From assembly GCA_964035545.1 (NCBI GenBank), contig OZ037769.1, forward strand, positions 17,530,633-17,594,632: DNA of 64,000 nt, given 5' to 3'. This stretch comes from Bugula neritina (lineage: Eukaryota > Bryozoa > Gymnolaemata > Cheilostomatida > Bugulidae). This document shows positions 24,701 through 39,700 of this stretch, piece by piece; positions within the stretch are counted from its first letter, which is position 1, and each line of letters starts with the position of its first letter. The notes under the pieces were generated by a model. The model saw only the letters and a list, made by a program, of their open reading frames with translations. It was not told the DNA's origin and did no database searches. A program made the position numbers and the translations under genes.

Positions 24701-27700
24701 TGTTACAGTAGAGTTACACTGTGTGTGTTACAGTAGAGTTACACTGTGTGTGTTACAGTAGAGTTACACTGTGTGTGTTACAGTAGAGTTACACTGTGTG
24801 TGTTACAGTAGAGTCACACTGTATATGTTACACTGTGTGTGTTACAGTAGAGATACACTGTATGTGTTACAGTAGAGTTACACTGTATATGTTACAGTAG
24901 AGTTACACTGTATATGTTACACTGTATATGTTACAGTAGAGATACACTGTATGTGTTACAGTAGAGTTACACTGTATATGTTACAGTAGAGATACACTGT
25001 ATGTGTTACAGTAGAGTTACACTGTATATGTTACAGTAGAGTTACACTGTATATGTTACAGTAGAGTTACACTGTATATGTTACAGTAGAGTTACACTGT
25101 ATATGTTACAGTAGAGTTACACTGTGTGTGTTACAGTAGAGTTACACTGTGTGTGTTACAGTAGAGTTACACTGTGTGTGTTACAGTAGAGTTACACTGT
25201 ATATGTTACAGTAGAGTTACACTGTGTATGTTACAGTAGAGTTACACTGTGTGTTACAGTAGAGTCACACTGTATATGTTACAGTAGAGTTACACTGTGT
25301 GTGTTACAGTAGAGTTACACTGTATATGTTACACTGTATATGTTACAGTAGAGATACACTGTATGTGTTACAGTAGAGTTACACTGTATATGTTACAGTA
25401 GAGTTACACTGTATATGTTACAGTAGAGTTACACTGTATGTGTTACAGTAGAGTTACACTGTATATGTTACAGTAGAGTTACACTGTATATGTTACACTG
25501 TATATGTTACAGTAGAGATACACTGTATATGTTACAGTAGAGTTACACTGTGTGTTACAGTAGAGTTACACTGTATATGTTACACTGTATATGTTACAGT
25601 AGAGTTACACTGTATATGTTACAGTAGAGTTACACTGTATGTGTTACAGTAGAGTTTCACTGTATATGTTACAGTATATGTTACACTGTGTGTGTTACAG
25701 TAGAGTTACACTGTATGTGTTACAGTAGAGTTACACTGTATATTATGTTACACTGTATGTGTTACACTGTATGTGTTACAGTAGAGATACACTGTATGTG
25801 TTACAGTAGAGTTACACTGTATGTGTTACAGTAGAGTTACACTGTGTATGTTACACTGTATGTGTTACAGTAGAGATACATTGTAGGAACATGCTGTTTC
25901 TATTCGTCCTGACCACTCAGTGATATCTGCATACGAATTACATCATAATCAGCGACGCAGACGTGCTAGGAGCTCAGATGATATTCTCTCCCCTAAAGCC
26001 AGGACCTCTTTGGCATTGGAGTCGGTTGCTGCACCAACGAGGTGAGTCAGAAATGTGTTGATATCCTAGCACTCTAATATCATACATAGAATATGTTGAT
26101 ATCCTAGCACTCTAATATCATACATAGAATATGTTGATATCCTAGCACTCTAATATCATACATAGAATATGTTGATATCCTAGCACTCTAATATCATACA
26201 TAGAATATGTTGATATCTTAGCACTCTGATATCATACATGGAATATGTTGATATCCTAGCACTCTAATATCATACATAGAATATGTTGATATCCTAGCAC
26301 TCTAATATCATACATAGAATATGTTGATATCCTAGCACTCTAATATCATACATAGAATATGTTGATATCCTAGCACTCTAATATCATACATAGAATATGT
26401 TGATATCTTAGCACTCTGATATCATACATGGAATATGTTGATATCCTAGCACTCTAATATCATACATAGAATATGTTAATATCCTAGCACTCTAATATCA
26501 TACATGGAATATGTTAATATCCTAGCACTCTAATATCATACATGGAATATGTTAATATCCTAGCACTCTAATATCATACATGGAATTATAAGATCTCTTG
26601 ATTGCTTATTAAAAAGCTGCAGCAAGCTACCAGATACATTCGGTTCTGGATGTTTATTCTTCATCTGTTAGACGAGGAAATACCCTCAAGATAAAAGACC
26701 GAGCCATACCGACAAGAGTGAGACAGCAGGCAGCATTAAACAGTCCTTTTATAGAAGTCAGCCAATCACAGCAGAGTACTACTGGCCAATCACAGCAGAG
26801 TACTACTGGCCAATCACAGCGGAGTACTACTGGCCAATCACAGCAGAGTACTACTGGCCAATCACAGCGGGATACAACTGGTCATAGCAGCTCACTAGAT
26901 AATCTTACACACACAGGTTACGTGGCAAATATAAAGAATGTCTTCTCACCAGATGGCGACCCGAACAAGCAGGTATGTTACATCTACTGTATGTCTCGTG
27001 TCTTCACCTTCACCAACACACTCTGGTATTCTCTGTTATACACTCATATACTCTAACAGCCTGTACTCTTGTAGTACTTTGGAGTTCACAGTTTAGATGT
27101 TGCAAAAGTGCAGCTAAGTAACAAAGAAGGGGAAAGAAAGTCAAGAAACACAGCTAAGAAGGTAAAACAGCTAACTACTGAAAACTGGAAACGGTTAAAT
27201 GACATAATTGTGAGCTTTAATCACTCCAGAGCTGTTTGTTTGTAGAATGAGGCTGTTGGGGCAATGGACCAGAGAGATACCAGACAACCTTGGTTCATGG
27301 GACAAGAGCCATCTCCAAGGAAGGGCAATCATCAAGTAGAGAGGTAGGCAGTAGTGTTTGAGAGTATAGTATATAGTGTATAGTACTCAGTTATAGAGTA
27401 GATTATATAGTATATAGTATATAGAGTATATAGTATTGTGATAGATTCTCATCCTCTACTGTTTTCAAGTAACTGCGTGTGTCAGTATTATAATGACTGT
27501 TGCGTATATTTTGAATGCTGTAATTGTAGCTAAGTTGCACTAGCTTTCTAATGCCTTATTATTGTGATTAAGCTTTCAGTATAATGTAATTTTCATTAAA
27601 TACGCATTTCCAGAGTTATTTTCTCTTTTTGCTATTTCATCGTTTTGCATTAATACTGATACTGGAAATTTGTGTAGCTTTTATGAATGCCTTCAATAGG

Positions 27701-30700
27701 TTGTTATTATAGCTAAACTCTTGGCCTATTGAATTATTCATTCTCCTTTGTCTATTTTTCTTTTGTTACTGTCAAGCTTAACTTTCTTTTGTCTGTTGGA
27801 ACATTCTAGATGTGAATTCTTGTGTATAAAAGCAGGCGAGTTTCCAGTGTAGATTCAGACTACTACTGGAGCTCGCTGGTAGTAGGACCACATAGGCTGT
27901 ATCTGATGCAAATAAAGTTTATCTTTCATTCGTATTCAAATACTTGGCTTATTCTCTCTAACGCAAAGAGTATGTTCAAGCACTAGTTGCATTCATAACC
28001 CACAGTTTACTACATTGGTGGCAGCGGTGGGATTCTACGAATAGCTAGTTGCTAAGAGAAATAGGATGGCCCCAGGGGACCCAGCCCCTGAGGCAGCAGC
28101 ACCACCAGCCCTCACTATTGAGGCGCTGGTCACAGCCCTCCAGGGATTGCGGGGGCAAGGACAGGCAGCACCTGGTGACAGGTATCGCCTCCAGCCCCCG
28201 ACTTTCGGAGGAGATGGAGACGTGGAACAGTTCATCAAAGAGTTCGAGGACGTGGCCGCCACCGCTGAATGGCCAGTACGGGTGCGCGTCCTCCAACTCC
28301 GGGCCTGTCTGACAGGCCGGGCCAGGAACTTCGCACTGGGACCCGATGAAGCCCACATCCTGCGGGCTCTTAGGGCCCGGTTCGGGTTGACCACGGAAGA
28401 GGCGTCAGACCAGCTACAAGTGATGAGGAGAGACCGAAGGACATCTCTGGAAGATCACGCTAACGAGGTAGAGCGCCTGGCTCAGGCTGCTTTCGGTCAC
28501 GCCACTGGCGACGATCGGAAGCGCCTCGTTTTTAACGCGTTCTTCCGGAGTGTGAACCACCCGGACCTCCAGCGGTACTGGCTAGCCGCGAAAGTCAAGA
28601 GCCTGGACGAAGCACTAGAAATGGGGAAGGCCTACTTCCAGGTGGAAGAGCCACGGAGGGCGAACTACGCAGCTCGCCAGGTGGCCGGAGATGCAGAAGA
28701 GGTACCCCCAACCCCACAAGTGGCAGCAGCAGCTACCCCGTCGCCTGAGCAGACGCAGCTCAACATGCTGATGAGCATGATGAAAGGCCTGCAGGCTACG
28801 GTGACGGAGTTGCAGCGCAACCAGACGGACAGGCGGGCTCCCCGCTCGCGGGACGACCCTGTGCGCCCCCCTATGCCCACTTGCTGGGAGTGCGGGATGC
28901 CAGGACATGTGAGAAGGCACTGCCCTAAGGGACAGAAGCCTTTAAACACCCGAGGCTCACGGTGAATTCCGCCACCCGTGGGCCCCACGCCAATCCGGTC
29001 CGGGATAGGACTCGGAAGACAACAGAAGAGACCTCTCCAGAGTCGACCTACATCGAGTGGCACGCAAACCGGAGATCTCGGAGACCGAAAGGCCTACCCG
29101 ATCCTCCTGCCCTGCCACTCGATACCCGGATGGAACTAGAAGAAACCGGATGGCAGGCACCTCGGAGATCTCGGAGACCGCAAGGTCTACCCGATCCTCC
29201 AGCCTGGCCACTCCGTAACCGGTTCGCGGGGTTGCCCGAGGAGGTTGTGGAGGAGGATTCAGCTTACTCGCAAGAGTATTCCAAGCTACCCTCCCGACCT
29301 CAGAAAACCCCCGTTGTCTCTAAGACGAAGAGGAGGCCCGCTGTGCGGACCCAAGTTGTGTCTCCCCCAGAGACTGACCGCTCCAGGAGCACCCAGCCGT
29401 ATGGAAGCAGCTACTTCCTGCCCGGAAAGATTTCGGGTAAAGCTGCCACATTCCTACTGGATACTGGGTGCACTACCAACCTGCTGAGTAGGCGTCTCTT
29501 TGATACCCTTGGTGCACGAGAGCGGGCGAGCCTCGAGCCGTATGAAGGTGCGCATGGTACGTTGGCGGACGGATCATGCATTCCTTTCTACGGCGTCATT
29601 TCACTACCTGGACGCGTCCGTGATCAAGCAGTTCACGAGACGTTCATAGTCAGCCAGCTGAAGGAGGACGCCATCTTGGGAATGCCCTTCCTGGAGAAAC
29701 ACCAGTGTCACATGGATTTCCAGAAGTCAGTGGTGGTGATGGCTGGGAAGGAACTTGTCTGTGTTGACAAGTTTGGCAGGCCCTTGGTGGGCGGAGTCCA
29801 GGTAGTGCGGGACTGCACAGTTCCGGGGAGGTCCCAGGCGACTCTCCGATGCAGAGTCAACTGCAAGGAGATCGCCGGCCTGGGGATGGTTGAAGGAACG
29901 CACGGAGCCATCCGACTAGCAAACAGCCTGAATCGGCTAGATTGTCGGCAAGAGCTCCTCGTGCAGTGCATCAACCCCTTCACGGAACCTGTCCAATTAT
30001 CGGCTGGAGCGCTGGTGGGGAAGTACCACTCCATCCAGGAAGCGGATGTGGGTCCGGCACTGGAGACAGTGGCCGACAACCAGGGAAACCCCCCTCACAC
30101 CAGACGAGAAGCAGTCCCGGAGCATCTGGCTGACCTGTATGGCGGAGCATGCGGAAACTGTACGAGTAGTACTGAACGCCAAGTACTGGCTCAACTACTC
30201 GCGGAGTACAGTGATGTCTTCAGTCGTGGCGATGGAGACATGGGGCTGACTAAGGTTATCTCCCACGAGATACCCCTGGCAGCCGACACCACTCCCATCA
30301 GGCAGCCTACCCGACGTCTGGGCCCGGAGAAGGAGAAGGAGGTGAGCCGACAGGTACAGGATCTTCTGGACCGGGATCTGATTGAGCCTGCCCACGGTGC
30401 GTGGAGCTCCCCAGTGGTCCTGGTCAAGAAGAAGGATGGTAGCTGGAGATTCTGCGTGGACTACCGCAGACTCAACAACGCTACCATCCAGGACGCCTAC
30501 CCTCTCCCCCGGATAGATGAGTCTCTAGACGCCCTCGCGGGTAGCAAGTACTTCAGTACTTTGGATCTGCTTAGTGGGTACTGGCAAGTGCCCCTCAGCC
30601 CTGATGCACAGGACAAAGCAGCATTCATTACTCGCGACGGGCTCTGGAAATGGAAAGTACTGCCATTCGGACTGACGTCCGCTCCGGCAACATTCCAACG

Positions 30701-33700
30701 ACTCATGGAGCAAGTCCTCAGTGGGTTACACTGGAAGACCCTCCTCATCTATCTGGACGACGTCATTGTCATCTCCCCAGACTTCTCGACTCATGTCAGC
30801 CGTCTGCGGGAGGTCTTTGACCGTCTCCGGGCTGCTGGACTGAAGCTGAAGCCCTCCAAGTGTGCACTCCTGCAGCCAGAAGTCACGTACCTGGGCCATG
30901 TGGTTGGCCGTGATGGGGTCGCTACCGATCCAGAGAAGGTACAAGCTGTGAAGGAGTGGACTGTCCCCCGTGACCTCCCTGAGTTGCGTGCTTTCCTGGG
31001 CCTAGTAGGGTACTACCGGCAGTACATACCTAGGTTCGCAGGAGTGGCTCAACCGTTAAATCGGTTGACCGCAAAGGGAGTCCGGTGGCAGTGGACACAG
31101 GAGGAGCAACAGGCATTCGACCACCTCAAGCAACGGCTAATGGAAGCGCCAATCCTGGCGTATCCTGATCCAGCCAAGGAGTACATCCTGGACACCGATG
31201 CCAGCGACCACAGCGTGGGAGCCGTCTTGTCTCAAGTCCAGGGTGGAAGTGAGGTGGTCGTGGCTTACTATAGCAAGACTCTCGCGGCCGCCGAGAAGAA
31301 CTACTGCACCACTAGGAAGGAACTCCTAGCAGTAGTCAAGGCGGTCAAGCACTTTCGGCCATATCTGTATGGGAAATCGTTCCGTCTGCGAACAGACCAT
31401 GCATCACTGATATGGCTGTGTAAACGTGCAGAGCCCTCGAGCCAGGTGGCTCGTTGGCTAGAGATTCTTGCTGAGTTCTCTTACCGGATAGAGCACCGTG
31501 CAGGCCGGAAGCATGGGAACGCCGACGGCATGAGCCGCCGGCCGGTAGAGGACTGTAAGCAATGCCTACACATTGAACAGCGGGACGGGGGACCCGCTCG
31601 CCTTGACGTGGAAGCAGGACTAGTGGAGGGCACCACCTACCAGTGGGAGCACGGCCATCTTCGGACCGAAACCCACCAGGACGGTGTCCAGGCACTCCAC
31701 GCCAACCCTACTCTGCACCAGAACGTCAAGGAGCTGTGCCGACTCCAGGAGACGCTACCCGGCGCGGTAGCGGACATCTTCCGGGCCAAGAAGGAGGGCC
31801 GACGGCCTAGCGAGGAACAGCAGCGACAGGGGGACGTTGAGTTCCAACTCCTCTGTCGTCGCTGGGATGCCCTCAAGGTCAGTCCCGATGGCCTCCTGAT
31901 GATAACGTTAGCAGCAGACAACCGCCAGCAGAAGAGGGACCGCGTCGTCTGTCCACGCGCCCTCCGGCGGGAACTGATCTGGGACACCCATAAGCAGGCT
32001 CATGCTGGAGTCAGTCGGGTCATCAGGTGTCTGCGGCTACGTTGGTATTGGCCCGGAATGACTCGGGACGTACGACTGCGGGTACGGCAATGCGAGGTCT
32101 GCCAAGCTAGCAAGCATGGCCGCCCCACGGAAACCACTGGTCGACGCCGGCTGTACGCTGGTCGACCGTGGCAAGTAGTGGCGGTAGACCTCGTCGGGCC
32201 TATGCCGTTATCCGCCAGAGGGAACACCTGGATACTGGTGCTCACGGACCACTTTACCCGGTGGGCGGATGCTCTGGCTATTCCAGACGCCACCGCCCCC
32301 ACGGTGGCCCGGACCCTGGACCAACATGTATTCTGTTACCTCGGTTTGCCCGAGCAGATACATACAGACCAGGGTGCCCAGTTCCAGTCCCAGCTCATGG
32401 GAGACCTCTGCCGGATATGGGGGGTGAACCAGAGTCGGACCACCCCATATCACCCGCAAGGGAACGGAGTCGTCGAGCGGAACAACAGGATGTTGGGTGA
32501 CGCGCTCCGGAGCCTGCTGCTTGGTCGAGGTCAGGAAGAATGGGACGTGGTGCTGCCGCAGATCATGCGGGCTTACCGCAGCACACCACACTCCGCCACG
32601 CAGGAGACCCCAAACTTCCTGATGTTAGGCCGAGAGACGCGGGTCCCGGAACACCTGACGTACCATGTTCCTGCCCCCGAGTCACCGGTACACGAATATG
32701 TGGAGGGTCTGATGGACATCATGGGCAAAGCTCATGATGCGCTGCGCACCCAGCAGTGGCAGACCCGCACAGAGGACTCGGAGGAGCCCCCGTTGTACCA
32801 AGTGGGAGACTGGGTCTGGATGGTGAGTTACCGTAGGCGGCGCGGACAGTCGGCTAAGCTTCAGCCCAAGTTCGTCGGCCCCTACTGCGTAGTAGAGGTG
32901 CTGCCCAACCACACATACCGTGTGGAGCGCTCTGGACAGGTCTCTGTCCAGAGCGAGCAGCGCCTCAAACCTTACCATGCCAGCCCAGACGCGGTGGGTC
33001 AGGCTCCACCCCTCTTGGAGCCCCACCGTCAGCCCAACCGTCGTGGACGGGCCACCCAGCCCCGTGAGGTGGAGATTATGGTCCCCAGGGAGGCGGACCA
33101 GGAGCAGGCCGCCTTGATAGAGCAGCTGGAGCGACAGCAGAGAGAAGAGCGGGAACAGGAACAGCGGCAAGCCCTAGGACCACCACCCTCCCTGGGGGAG
33201 GACACCCCCACCCCCGTGTTGGGTGAAGGCGGGGACCCCCCTACTAGGGTAGCACAGGAGCCACCAACACCACCGGTGCCTGTTCCAATTGAGAGGAGCC
33301 AGCGGTCAAGAAGACCCCCTAGGTATCTGGCAGACTATGCTGTAGGGCACCTGGAGTGGCCCCCTCATGAAGACAACCCACTCAGTACGGACGACCACCC
33401 CATCTTGGCTGGAAATTCCCTCCATCACCCCGGAGAATTCCACCAAGAAGAAGATTTCACACAGCTAGCACGTGAGTTACAGCTCAAGTTGAATTGTAAT
33501 CCTGATACCCCTAAGTATAATTTAAACACTGTTATTCAGACACTAGCATCAGCTATGGGAGTTACCTCGCCAGATACCCAAACAGAGGAGCGTAAGGATA
33601 CTGAGGAGGCCAGTCGATCCGACTCCCCTCCCCCACCAGCTCCTGTTTCGGCTCCCCGCAGCCAGCAGTACGACACCCCCTCTTCCGAGGTGTGTTCCGC

Positions 33701-36700
33701 CAGCGTTAGTGGCCCTGACCCCGAACCGGTTGAGCTCCAGCTCACAGCTGGGGAAGAGCAGGGCACTCTATACGGCGACCACCTCGCAGGCAGAGACGAA
33801 GAGGATCCTCCAATACTGGCAATGCCTCGGGCCCTGGTCGCCCGCCAGTATTGGATATCTGGAGCACCAGGCAACCAGATAGAAGAACAGACTCAGCCAA
33901 CCCACCCACAATTGCCTCGTCACGGGCAGAGTATGGCACTTCCTTACCGAGAGTGCGTCCTGGATAGCGCAATCGAGGCCTGGTCCCATATCCTCGATCC
34001 AAGTACAGAAGAGATAGAAAGCCTGGTGCACCACCTCTAATGATAAAACCGGACAACCAGGGGCCGCTGGCAATAGCCAACTGAACTGTAAATGTTCTCG
34101 TGTTACGTGTGATTAATCATAATACTGTCCTGTTAACCGCATATTTTTCTACGTTTGTGTTTCATTTTTTTGTGTGGAATCATTGTTTTGTTATCGAAAA
34201 GGGGATGCTTTTCGATGGGGGGAGAATGTGATAGATTCTCATCCTCTACTGTTTTCAAGTAACTGCGTGTGTCAGTATTATAATGACTGTTGCGTATATT
34301 TTGAATGCTGTAATTGTAGCTAAGTTGCACTAGCTTTCTAATGCCTTATTATTGTGATTAAGCTTTCAGTATAATGTAATTTTCATTAAATACGCATTTC
34401 CAGAGTTATTTTCTCTTTTTGCTATTTCATCGTTTTGCATTAATACTGATACTGGAAATTTGTGTAGCTTTTATGAATGCCTTCAATAGGTTGTTATTAT
34501 AGCTAAACTCTTGGCCTATTGAATTATTCATTCTCCTTTGTCTATTTTTCTTTTGTTACTGTCAAGCTTAACTTTCTTTTGTCTGTTGGAACATTCTAGA
34601 TGTGAATTCTTGTGTATAAAAGCAGGCGAGTTTCCAGTGTAGATTCAGACTACTACTGGAGCTCGCTGGTAGTAGGACCACATAGGCTGTATCTGATGCA
34701 AATAAAGTTTATCTTTCATTCGTATTCAAATACTTGGCTTATTCTCTCTAACGCAAAGAGTATGTTCAAGCACTAGTTGCATTCATAACCCACAGTTTAC
34801 TACAGTATATAGTGTATAGTACTCAGTTATAGAGTAGATTATATAGTATATAGTATATAGAGTATATAGTATATAGTGTATAGTACTCAGTTATAGAGTA
34901 GATTATATAGTATATAGAGTATATAGTATATGGTACTCAGTTACAGAGTATATAGTATATAGTACTCAGTTATAGAGTATATAGTATATAGTACTCAGTT
35001 ATAGAGTATATAGTATATAGTACTCAGTTATAGAGTATATAGTATATAGTACTCAGTTATAGAGTAGAGTATATAGTATATAGTACTCAGTTATAGAGTA
35101 GAGTATATAGTATATAGTACTCAGTTATAGAGTAGAGTATATAGTATATAGTACTCAGTTATAGAGTAGAGTATATAGTATATAGTACTCAGTTATAGAG
35201 TAGAGTATATAGTATATAGTACTCAGTTATAGAGTAGAGTATATAGTATATAGTACTCAGTTAAAAGGCAGAGTAGTGCAACTACATGTAGGTGTTGTCA
35301 AATTGACAGAATAGAAAACTTACCCGATTCAACGAGAAACATGAGAAGACAACGGCAAGGTCAGAGGTCAAGGTCAGCCGGTAGACTGCCATCTTCTGCA
35401 ATAAGCAAGATGACTAACTTTTTCATGGAGGAGGCAGATTATGGAGCGAGTCGTCGAGTGGTTAACTTGGAATCTGACGAAGATGTTGAGGTTGGTTGTA
35501 GGCAGGAGAGGTGGTTGTAAGCAGAAGAGGTGGTTGTAAGTAGAAGAGGTGGTTGTAAGTAGAAGAGGTGGTTGTAAGCAGAAGAGAGTCTTGTGAAGTG
35601 AGTTAGTGTAGGTTCAAGAATAAGCCGCTGTTCAGACCATAAGAATAGAGTATGAGACTAACTACTGTTCTCTATTCTCTACCACACTAGTATGTTCTCT
35701 ATTCTCTACCACACTAATATGTTCTCTATTCTCTACCACACTAATATGTTCTCTATTCTCTACCACACTAGTATGTTCTCTATTCTCTACCACACTAATA
35801 TGTTCTCTATTCTCTACCACACTAGTATGTTCTCTATTCTCTACCACACTAATCTGTTCTCTATTCTCTACCACACTAATCTGTTCTCTATTCTCTACCA
35901 CACTAGTCTGTTCTCTATTCTCTACCACACTAGTATGTTCTCTATTCTCTACCATACTAATATGTTCTCTATTCTCTACCACACTAGTCTGTTCTCTATT
36001 CTCTACCACACTAATATGTTCTCTATTCTCTACCACACTAGTATGTTCTCTATTCTCTACCACACTAGTCTGTTCTCTATTCTCTACCACACTAATATGT
36101 TCTCTATTCTCTACCACACTAGTATGTTCTCTATTCTCTACCACACTAGTATGTTCTCTATTCTCTACCACACTAGTACGTTCTCTATTCTCTACCATAC
36201 TAGTCTGTTCTCTATTCTCTACCACACTAGTATGTTCTCTATTCTCTACCACACTAATATGTTCTCTATTCTCTACCACACTAATATGTTCTCTATTCTC
36301 TACCACACTAATATGTTCTCTATTCTCTACCACACTAGTCTGTTCTCTATTCTCTACCACACTAGTATGTTCTCTATTCTCTACCACACTAGTATGTTCT
36401 CTATTCTCTACCACACTAGTCTGTTCTCTATTCTCTACCACACTAGTATGTTCTCTATTCTCTACCACACTAATCTGTTCTCTATTCTCTACCACACTAA
36501 TCTGTTCTCTATTCTCTACCACACTAGTCTGTTCTCTATTCTCTACCACACTAGTATGTTCTCTATTCTCTACCACACTAGTATGTTCTCTATTCTCTAC
36601 CACACTAATATGTTCTCTATTCTCTACCACACTGGTATGTTTTATATTCCATATTTTATTCTGTTGTAGAGTTTAGTTTCTGAGCAGTTTGTACACAGCC

Positions 36701-39700
36701 AACATTGTGAAGTTTCTACTCGCATGCCAAAGAGCAGTGCACTTCCTGTCAGAACCTCGGCAACCAATCAGAGAAAAGAAGGAAAGAGCAGATCAGAATC
36801 ACCGCTGGGCCAGGTGTCGGGATCAGGGTGAGTCATATTTACTACTGTGGTGAGTCATGCTCACTGATGTGCTGCTTAAAGGTGTGATGTTAATGTTACT
36901 GTTGCCCAGGTAACAGGCACTAGAACTATCTGGTGAATAGAATACAGACTGTCTATGGTAATTTACTTGTAGAAGTTGTGCAGCGGTTGGCCAGTACATA
37001 GACATGTATAACGTCATTGACCGTACATCCAGGTTTGCTGATCAGCAGAAACTGCTGGATGAGGAGAGAGGTAATGCTAAGAGAGATGCTGTAACACGGG
37101 TGAATAGGAAGTCCAGCAAAGAGCAATGCCATAAGAGAGAAGGCTCTAGAGCAGCTCACAGAGAACCAACTGTGACAGGGTCAGAAGTTCATAACTCGGC
37201 AGGTAGAAGTAACCAGAGAGAAGAGTTACCTGCGGATAGTGAGAATGAAGTAGACGAAAGACCACTGGCTGCATCTGCATTTGAAGCATGGCAAAGGACA
37301 GACAATGAACAGACGTCCCCTCTGGAGCAGAATGTGGGGGCGGGTTACCAAAGGCAGGTGGCTAATGCAAGTAGATACTTACCTGTCTCGGAGAGAAACC
37401 CTACTGGCCACCAGACTAAGGGCAAGGTGAGAGACTCGTATAATATACCGTAATACACTGATGTTACTGTAGTTACTGTAGTCACTGTAAGCTATGAGTA
37501 CAACTGGGGTGGTGCTGTAGTCACTGTAAGCTATGAGTACAACTGGGGTGGTGCTGTAGTCACTGTAAGCTATGAGTACAACTGGGGTGGTGCTGTAGTC
37601 ACTGTAAGCTATGAGTACAACTGGGGTGGTGCTGTAGTTACTGTAGTCACTGTAAGCTATGAGTACAACTGGGGTGGTGCTGTAGTCACTGTAAGCTATG
37701 AGTACAACTGAGGTGGTGCTGTAGTCACTGTAAGCTATGAGTACAACTGGGGTGGTGCTGTAGTCACTGTAAGCTATGAGTACAACTGGGGTGGTGCTGT
37801 AGTCACTGTAAGCTATGAGTACAACTGGGGTGGTGCTGTAGTCACTGTAAGCTATGAGTACAACTGGGGTGGTGCTGTAGTCACTGTAAGCTATGAGTAC
37901 AACTGGGGTGGTGCTGTAGTCACTGTAAGCTATGAGTACAACTGGGGTGGTGCTGTAGTCACTGTAAGCTATGAGTACAACTGGGGTGGTGCTGTAGTCA
38001 CTGTAAGCTATGAGTACAACTGGGGTGGTGCTGTAGTCACTGTAAGCTATGAGTACAACTGGGGTGGTGCTGTAGTTACTGTAAGCTATGAGTACAACTG
38101 GGGTGGTGCTGTAGTCACTGTAAGTTATGAGTACAACTGGGGTGTTGCTGTAGTCACTGTAAGCTATGAGTACAACTGGGGTGGTGCTGTAGTCACTGTA
38201 AGCTATGAGTACAACTGGGGTGGTGCTGTAGTCACTGTAAGCTATGAGTACAACTGGGGTGGTGCTGTAGTCACTGTAAGCTATGAGTACAACTGGGGTG
38301 GTGCTGTAGTCACTGTAAGCTATGAGTACAACTGGGGTGGTGCTGTAGTCACTGTAAGCTATGAGTACAACTGGGGTGGTGCTGTAGTCACTGTAAGCTA
38401 TGAGTACAACTGGGGTGGTGCTGTAGTCACTGTAAGCTATGAGTACAACTGGGGTGGTGCTGTAGTCACTGTAAGCTATGGGTACAACTGGGGTGGTGCT
38501 GTAGAACATGCCATGGTGGAAGCAGCAGAATAAAATGCTTGAAGAAAGCCGTCGCTTAAATGCTGTCGCAGAGAGACTGCAAGTCAAAAGTGAAGCTCAG
38601 ACGTCTCACCACTCTCCCATCAGGCAGCATTCTTCTCACCGACCCTCAAGCAGGCAGCAGCTCTCAGACCGGTCTCCGAGTCAGCGAGCACGCTATTCAT
38701 TGTCTCCAGAGTCTCAAACAGCTGACGTAAGTTTTCAGAAAACTGAAGTACAGACCAAGTAATTTATCTATATGCTGACTTTGATATGCATAACTTTGTA
38801 TCAACTGGTTGAGATATACATGTATGTGACTAGGGAGAGAGACAGCAAAGGCAGCATGTCTCTCCGTACGCCAACTACCAGTTGCCATATGAGGAGACGC
38901 AAGTGGAGCAAACCATGACCAACAGATCGGAAGATAAAGCCCGTGATCTCTCGGAAGGTCACTATGCTCAGATACGTAAAGTTACCAGTCCCACACACCT
39001 CGGAGGTCAGATGAACTCACAGGCCAAGGAGCTGCCCCCTTCACCTCAGAAACCTTTCAGGTGGGTGACGGTTTAGTCCAGCAGACTCTTCTTGTGTGTT
39101 GGCTGTTTCCTGTGGCCATAGCCCTAGTATCCTTACATGAGCCGGTGTTTTAGATACTATGAAGAAGAAACGACTTTCACAGGACCCCACCCGGCTGCAG
39201 ACAATCGTACTTACTACGACCCGTACACTGAGCAGCCCGAGTCAAGATCCCCAGCCAATCAGCTTAGAGAGAGTGGAGGGCCAGCAGCCAATCAGCATAG
39301 AGAGAGTGGAGGGCCAGCAGCCAATCAGCATAGAGAGACTGGAGGGCCAGCAGCCAGCTTCTCTCCCAACTACCAACACACACTGCCAATGGTAAATTCA
39401 ATGAGTTGTGGTAGACATACAGCTCTGTGGAATATATCTCTAGCAGTAACTTGTATCATAGCTAATGGCAATGTGAGAGAATGCTGCTTAGTAGGGCTTT
39501 GGTAGTCTGTGTGTCAGTGTAAGTGTGTCAGTGTAAGTGTGTCAGTGTAAGTGTGGGAGTGCAAGTGTGGGAGTGTAAGTAAGAGTGTAAGTAGGAGTGT
39601 AAGTAGGAGTGTAAGTAGGAGTGTAAGTCGGGCAGTGTAAGTGTGGTAGTATAACAAATACAATGCATTTATTTTTTCAGCAGCAGGGCTATAATGGGGA

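Larger units (their letters stand above)
27437..34804 (+). mobile_element. Intact Ty3/gypsy-type LTR retrotransposon inside an intron
   Basis: 7,368 bp, inserted in sense orientation in the intron between host exons 27343 and 35310. LTRs of 578 bp (27437-28014 and 34227-34804) begin TGTG, end TACA and look identical by eye. A 4-bp target duplication GTAT flanks the element (27433-27436 and 34805-34808). Internal order is PBS, gag, pol (protease, RT, RNase H, integrase), PPT, the order of the Ty3/gypsy superfamily. Internal DNA is clearly GC-rich, unlike the AT-rich host flanks. The target was a local minisatellite whose copies lie on both sides. No env gene is seen. Confidence 0.96.

Noticed and set aside
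35662-36630. 322-codon antisense open frame of nine-residue repeats (VVENREHTS)
   Set aside because: It lies entirely on a 27-bp minisatellite in an intron. The opposite strand is equally open, and there is no unique sequence or splice context.
37379-38587. 402-codon antisense open frame with a 13-residue period
   Set aside because: A product of the 39-bp intronic array, antisense to well-supported exons on both sides.
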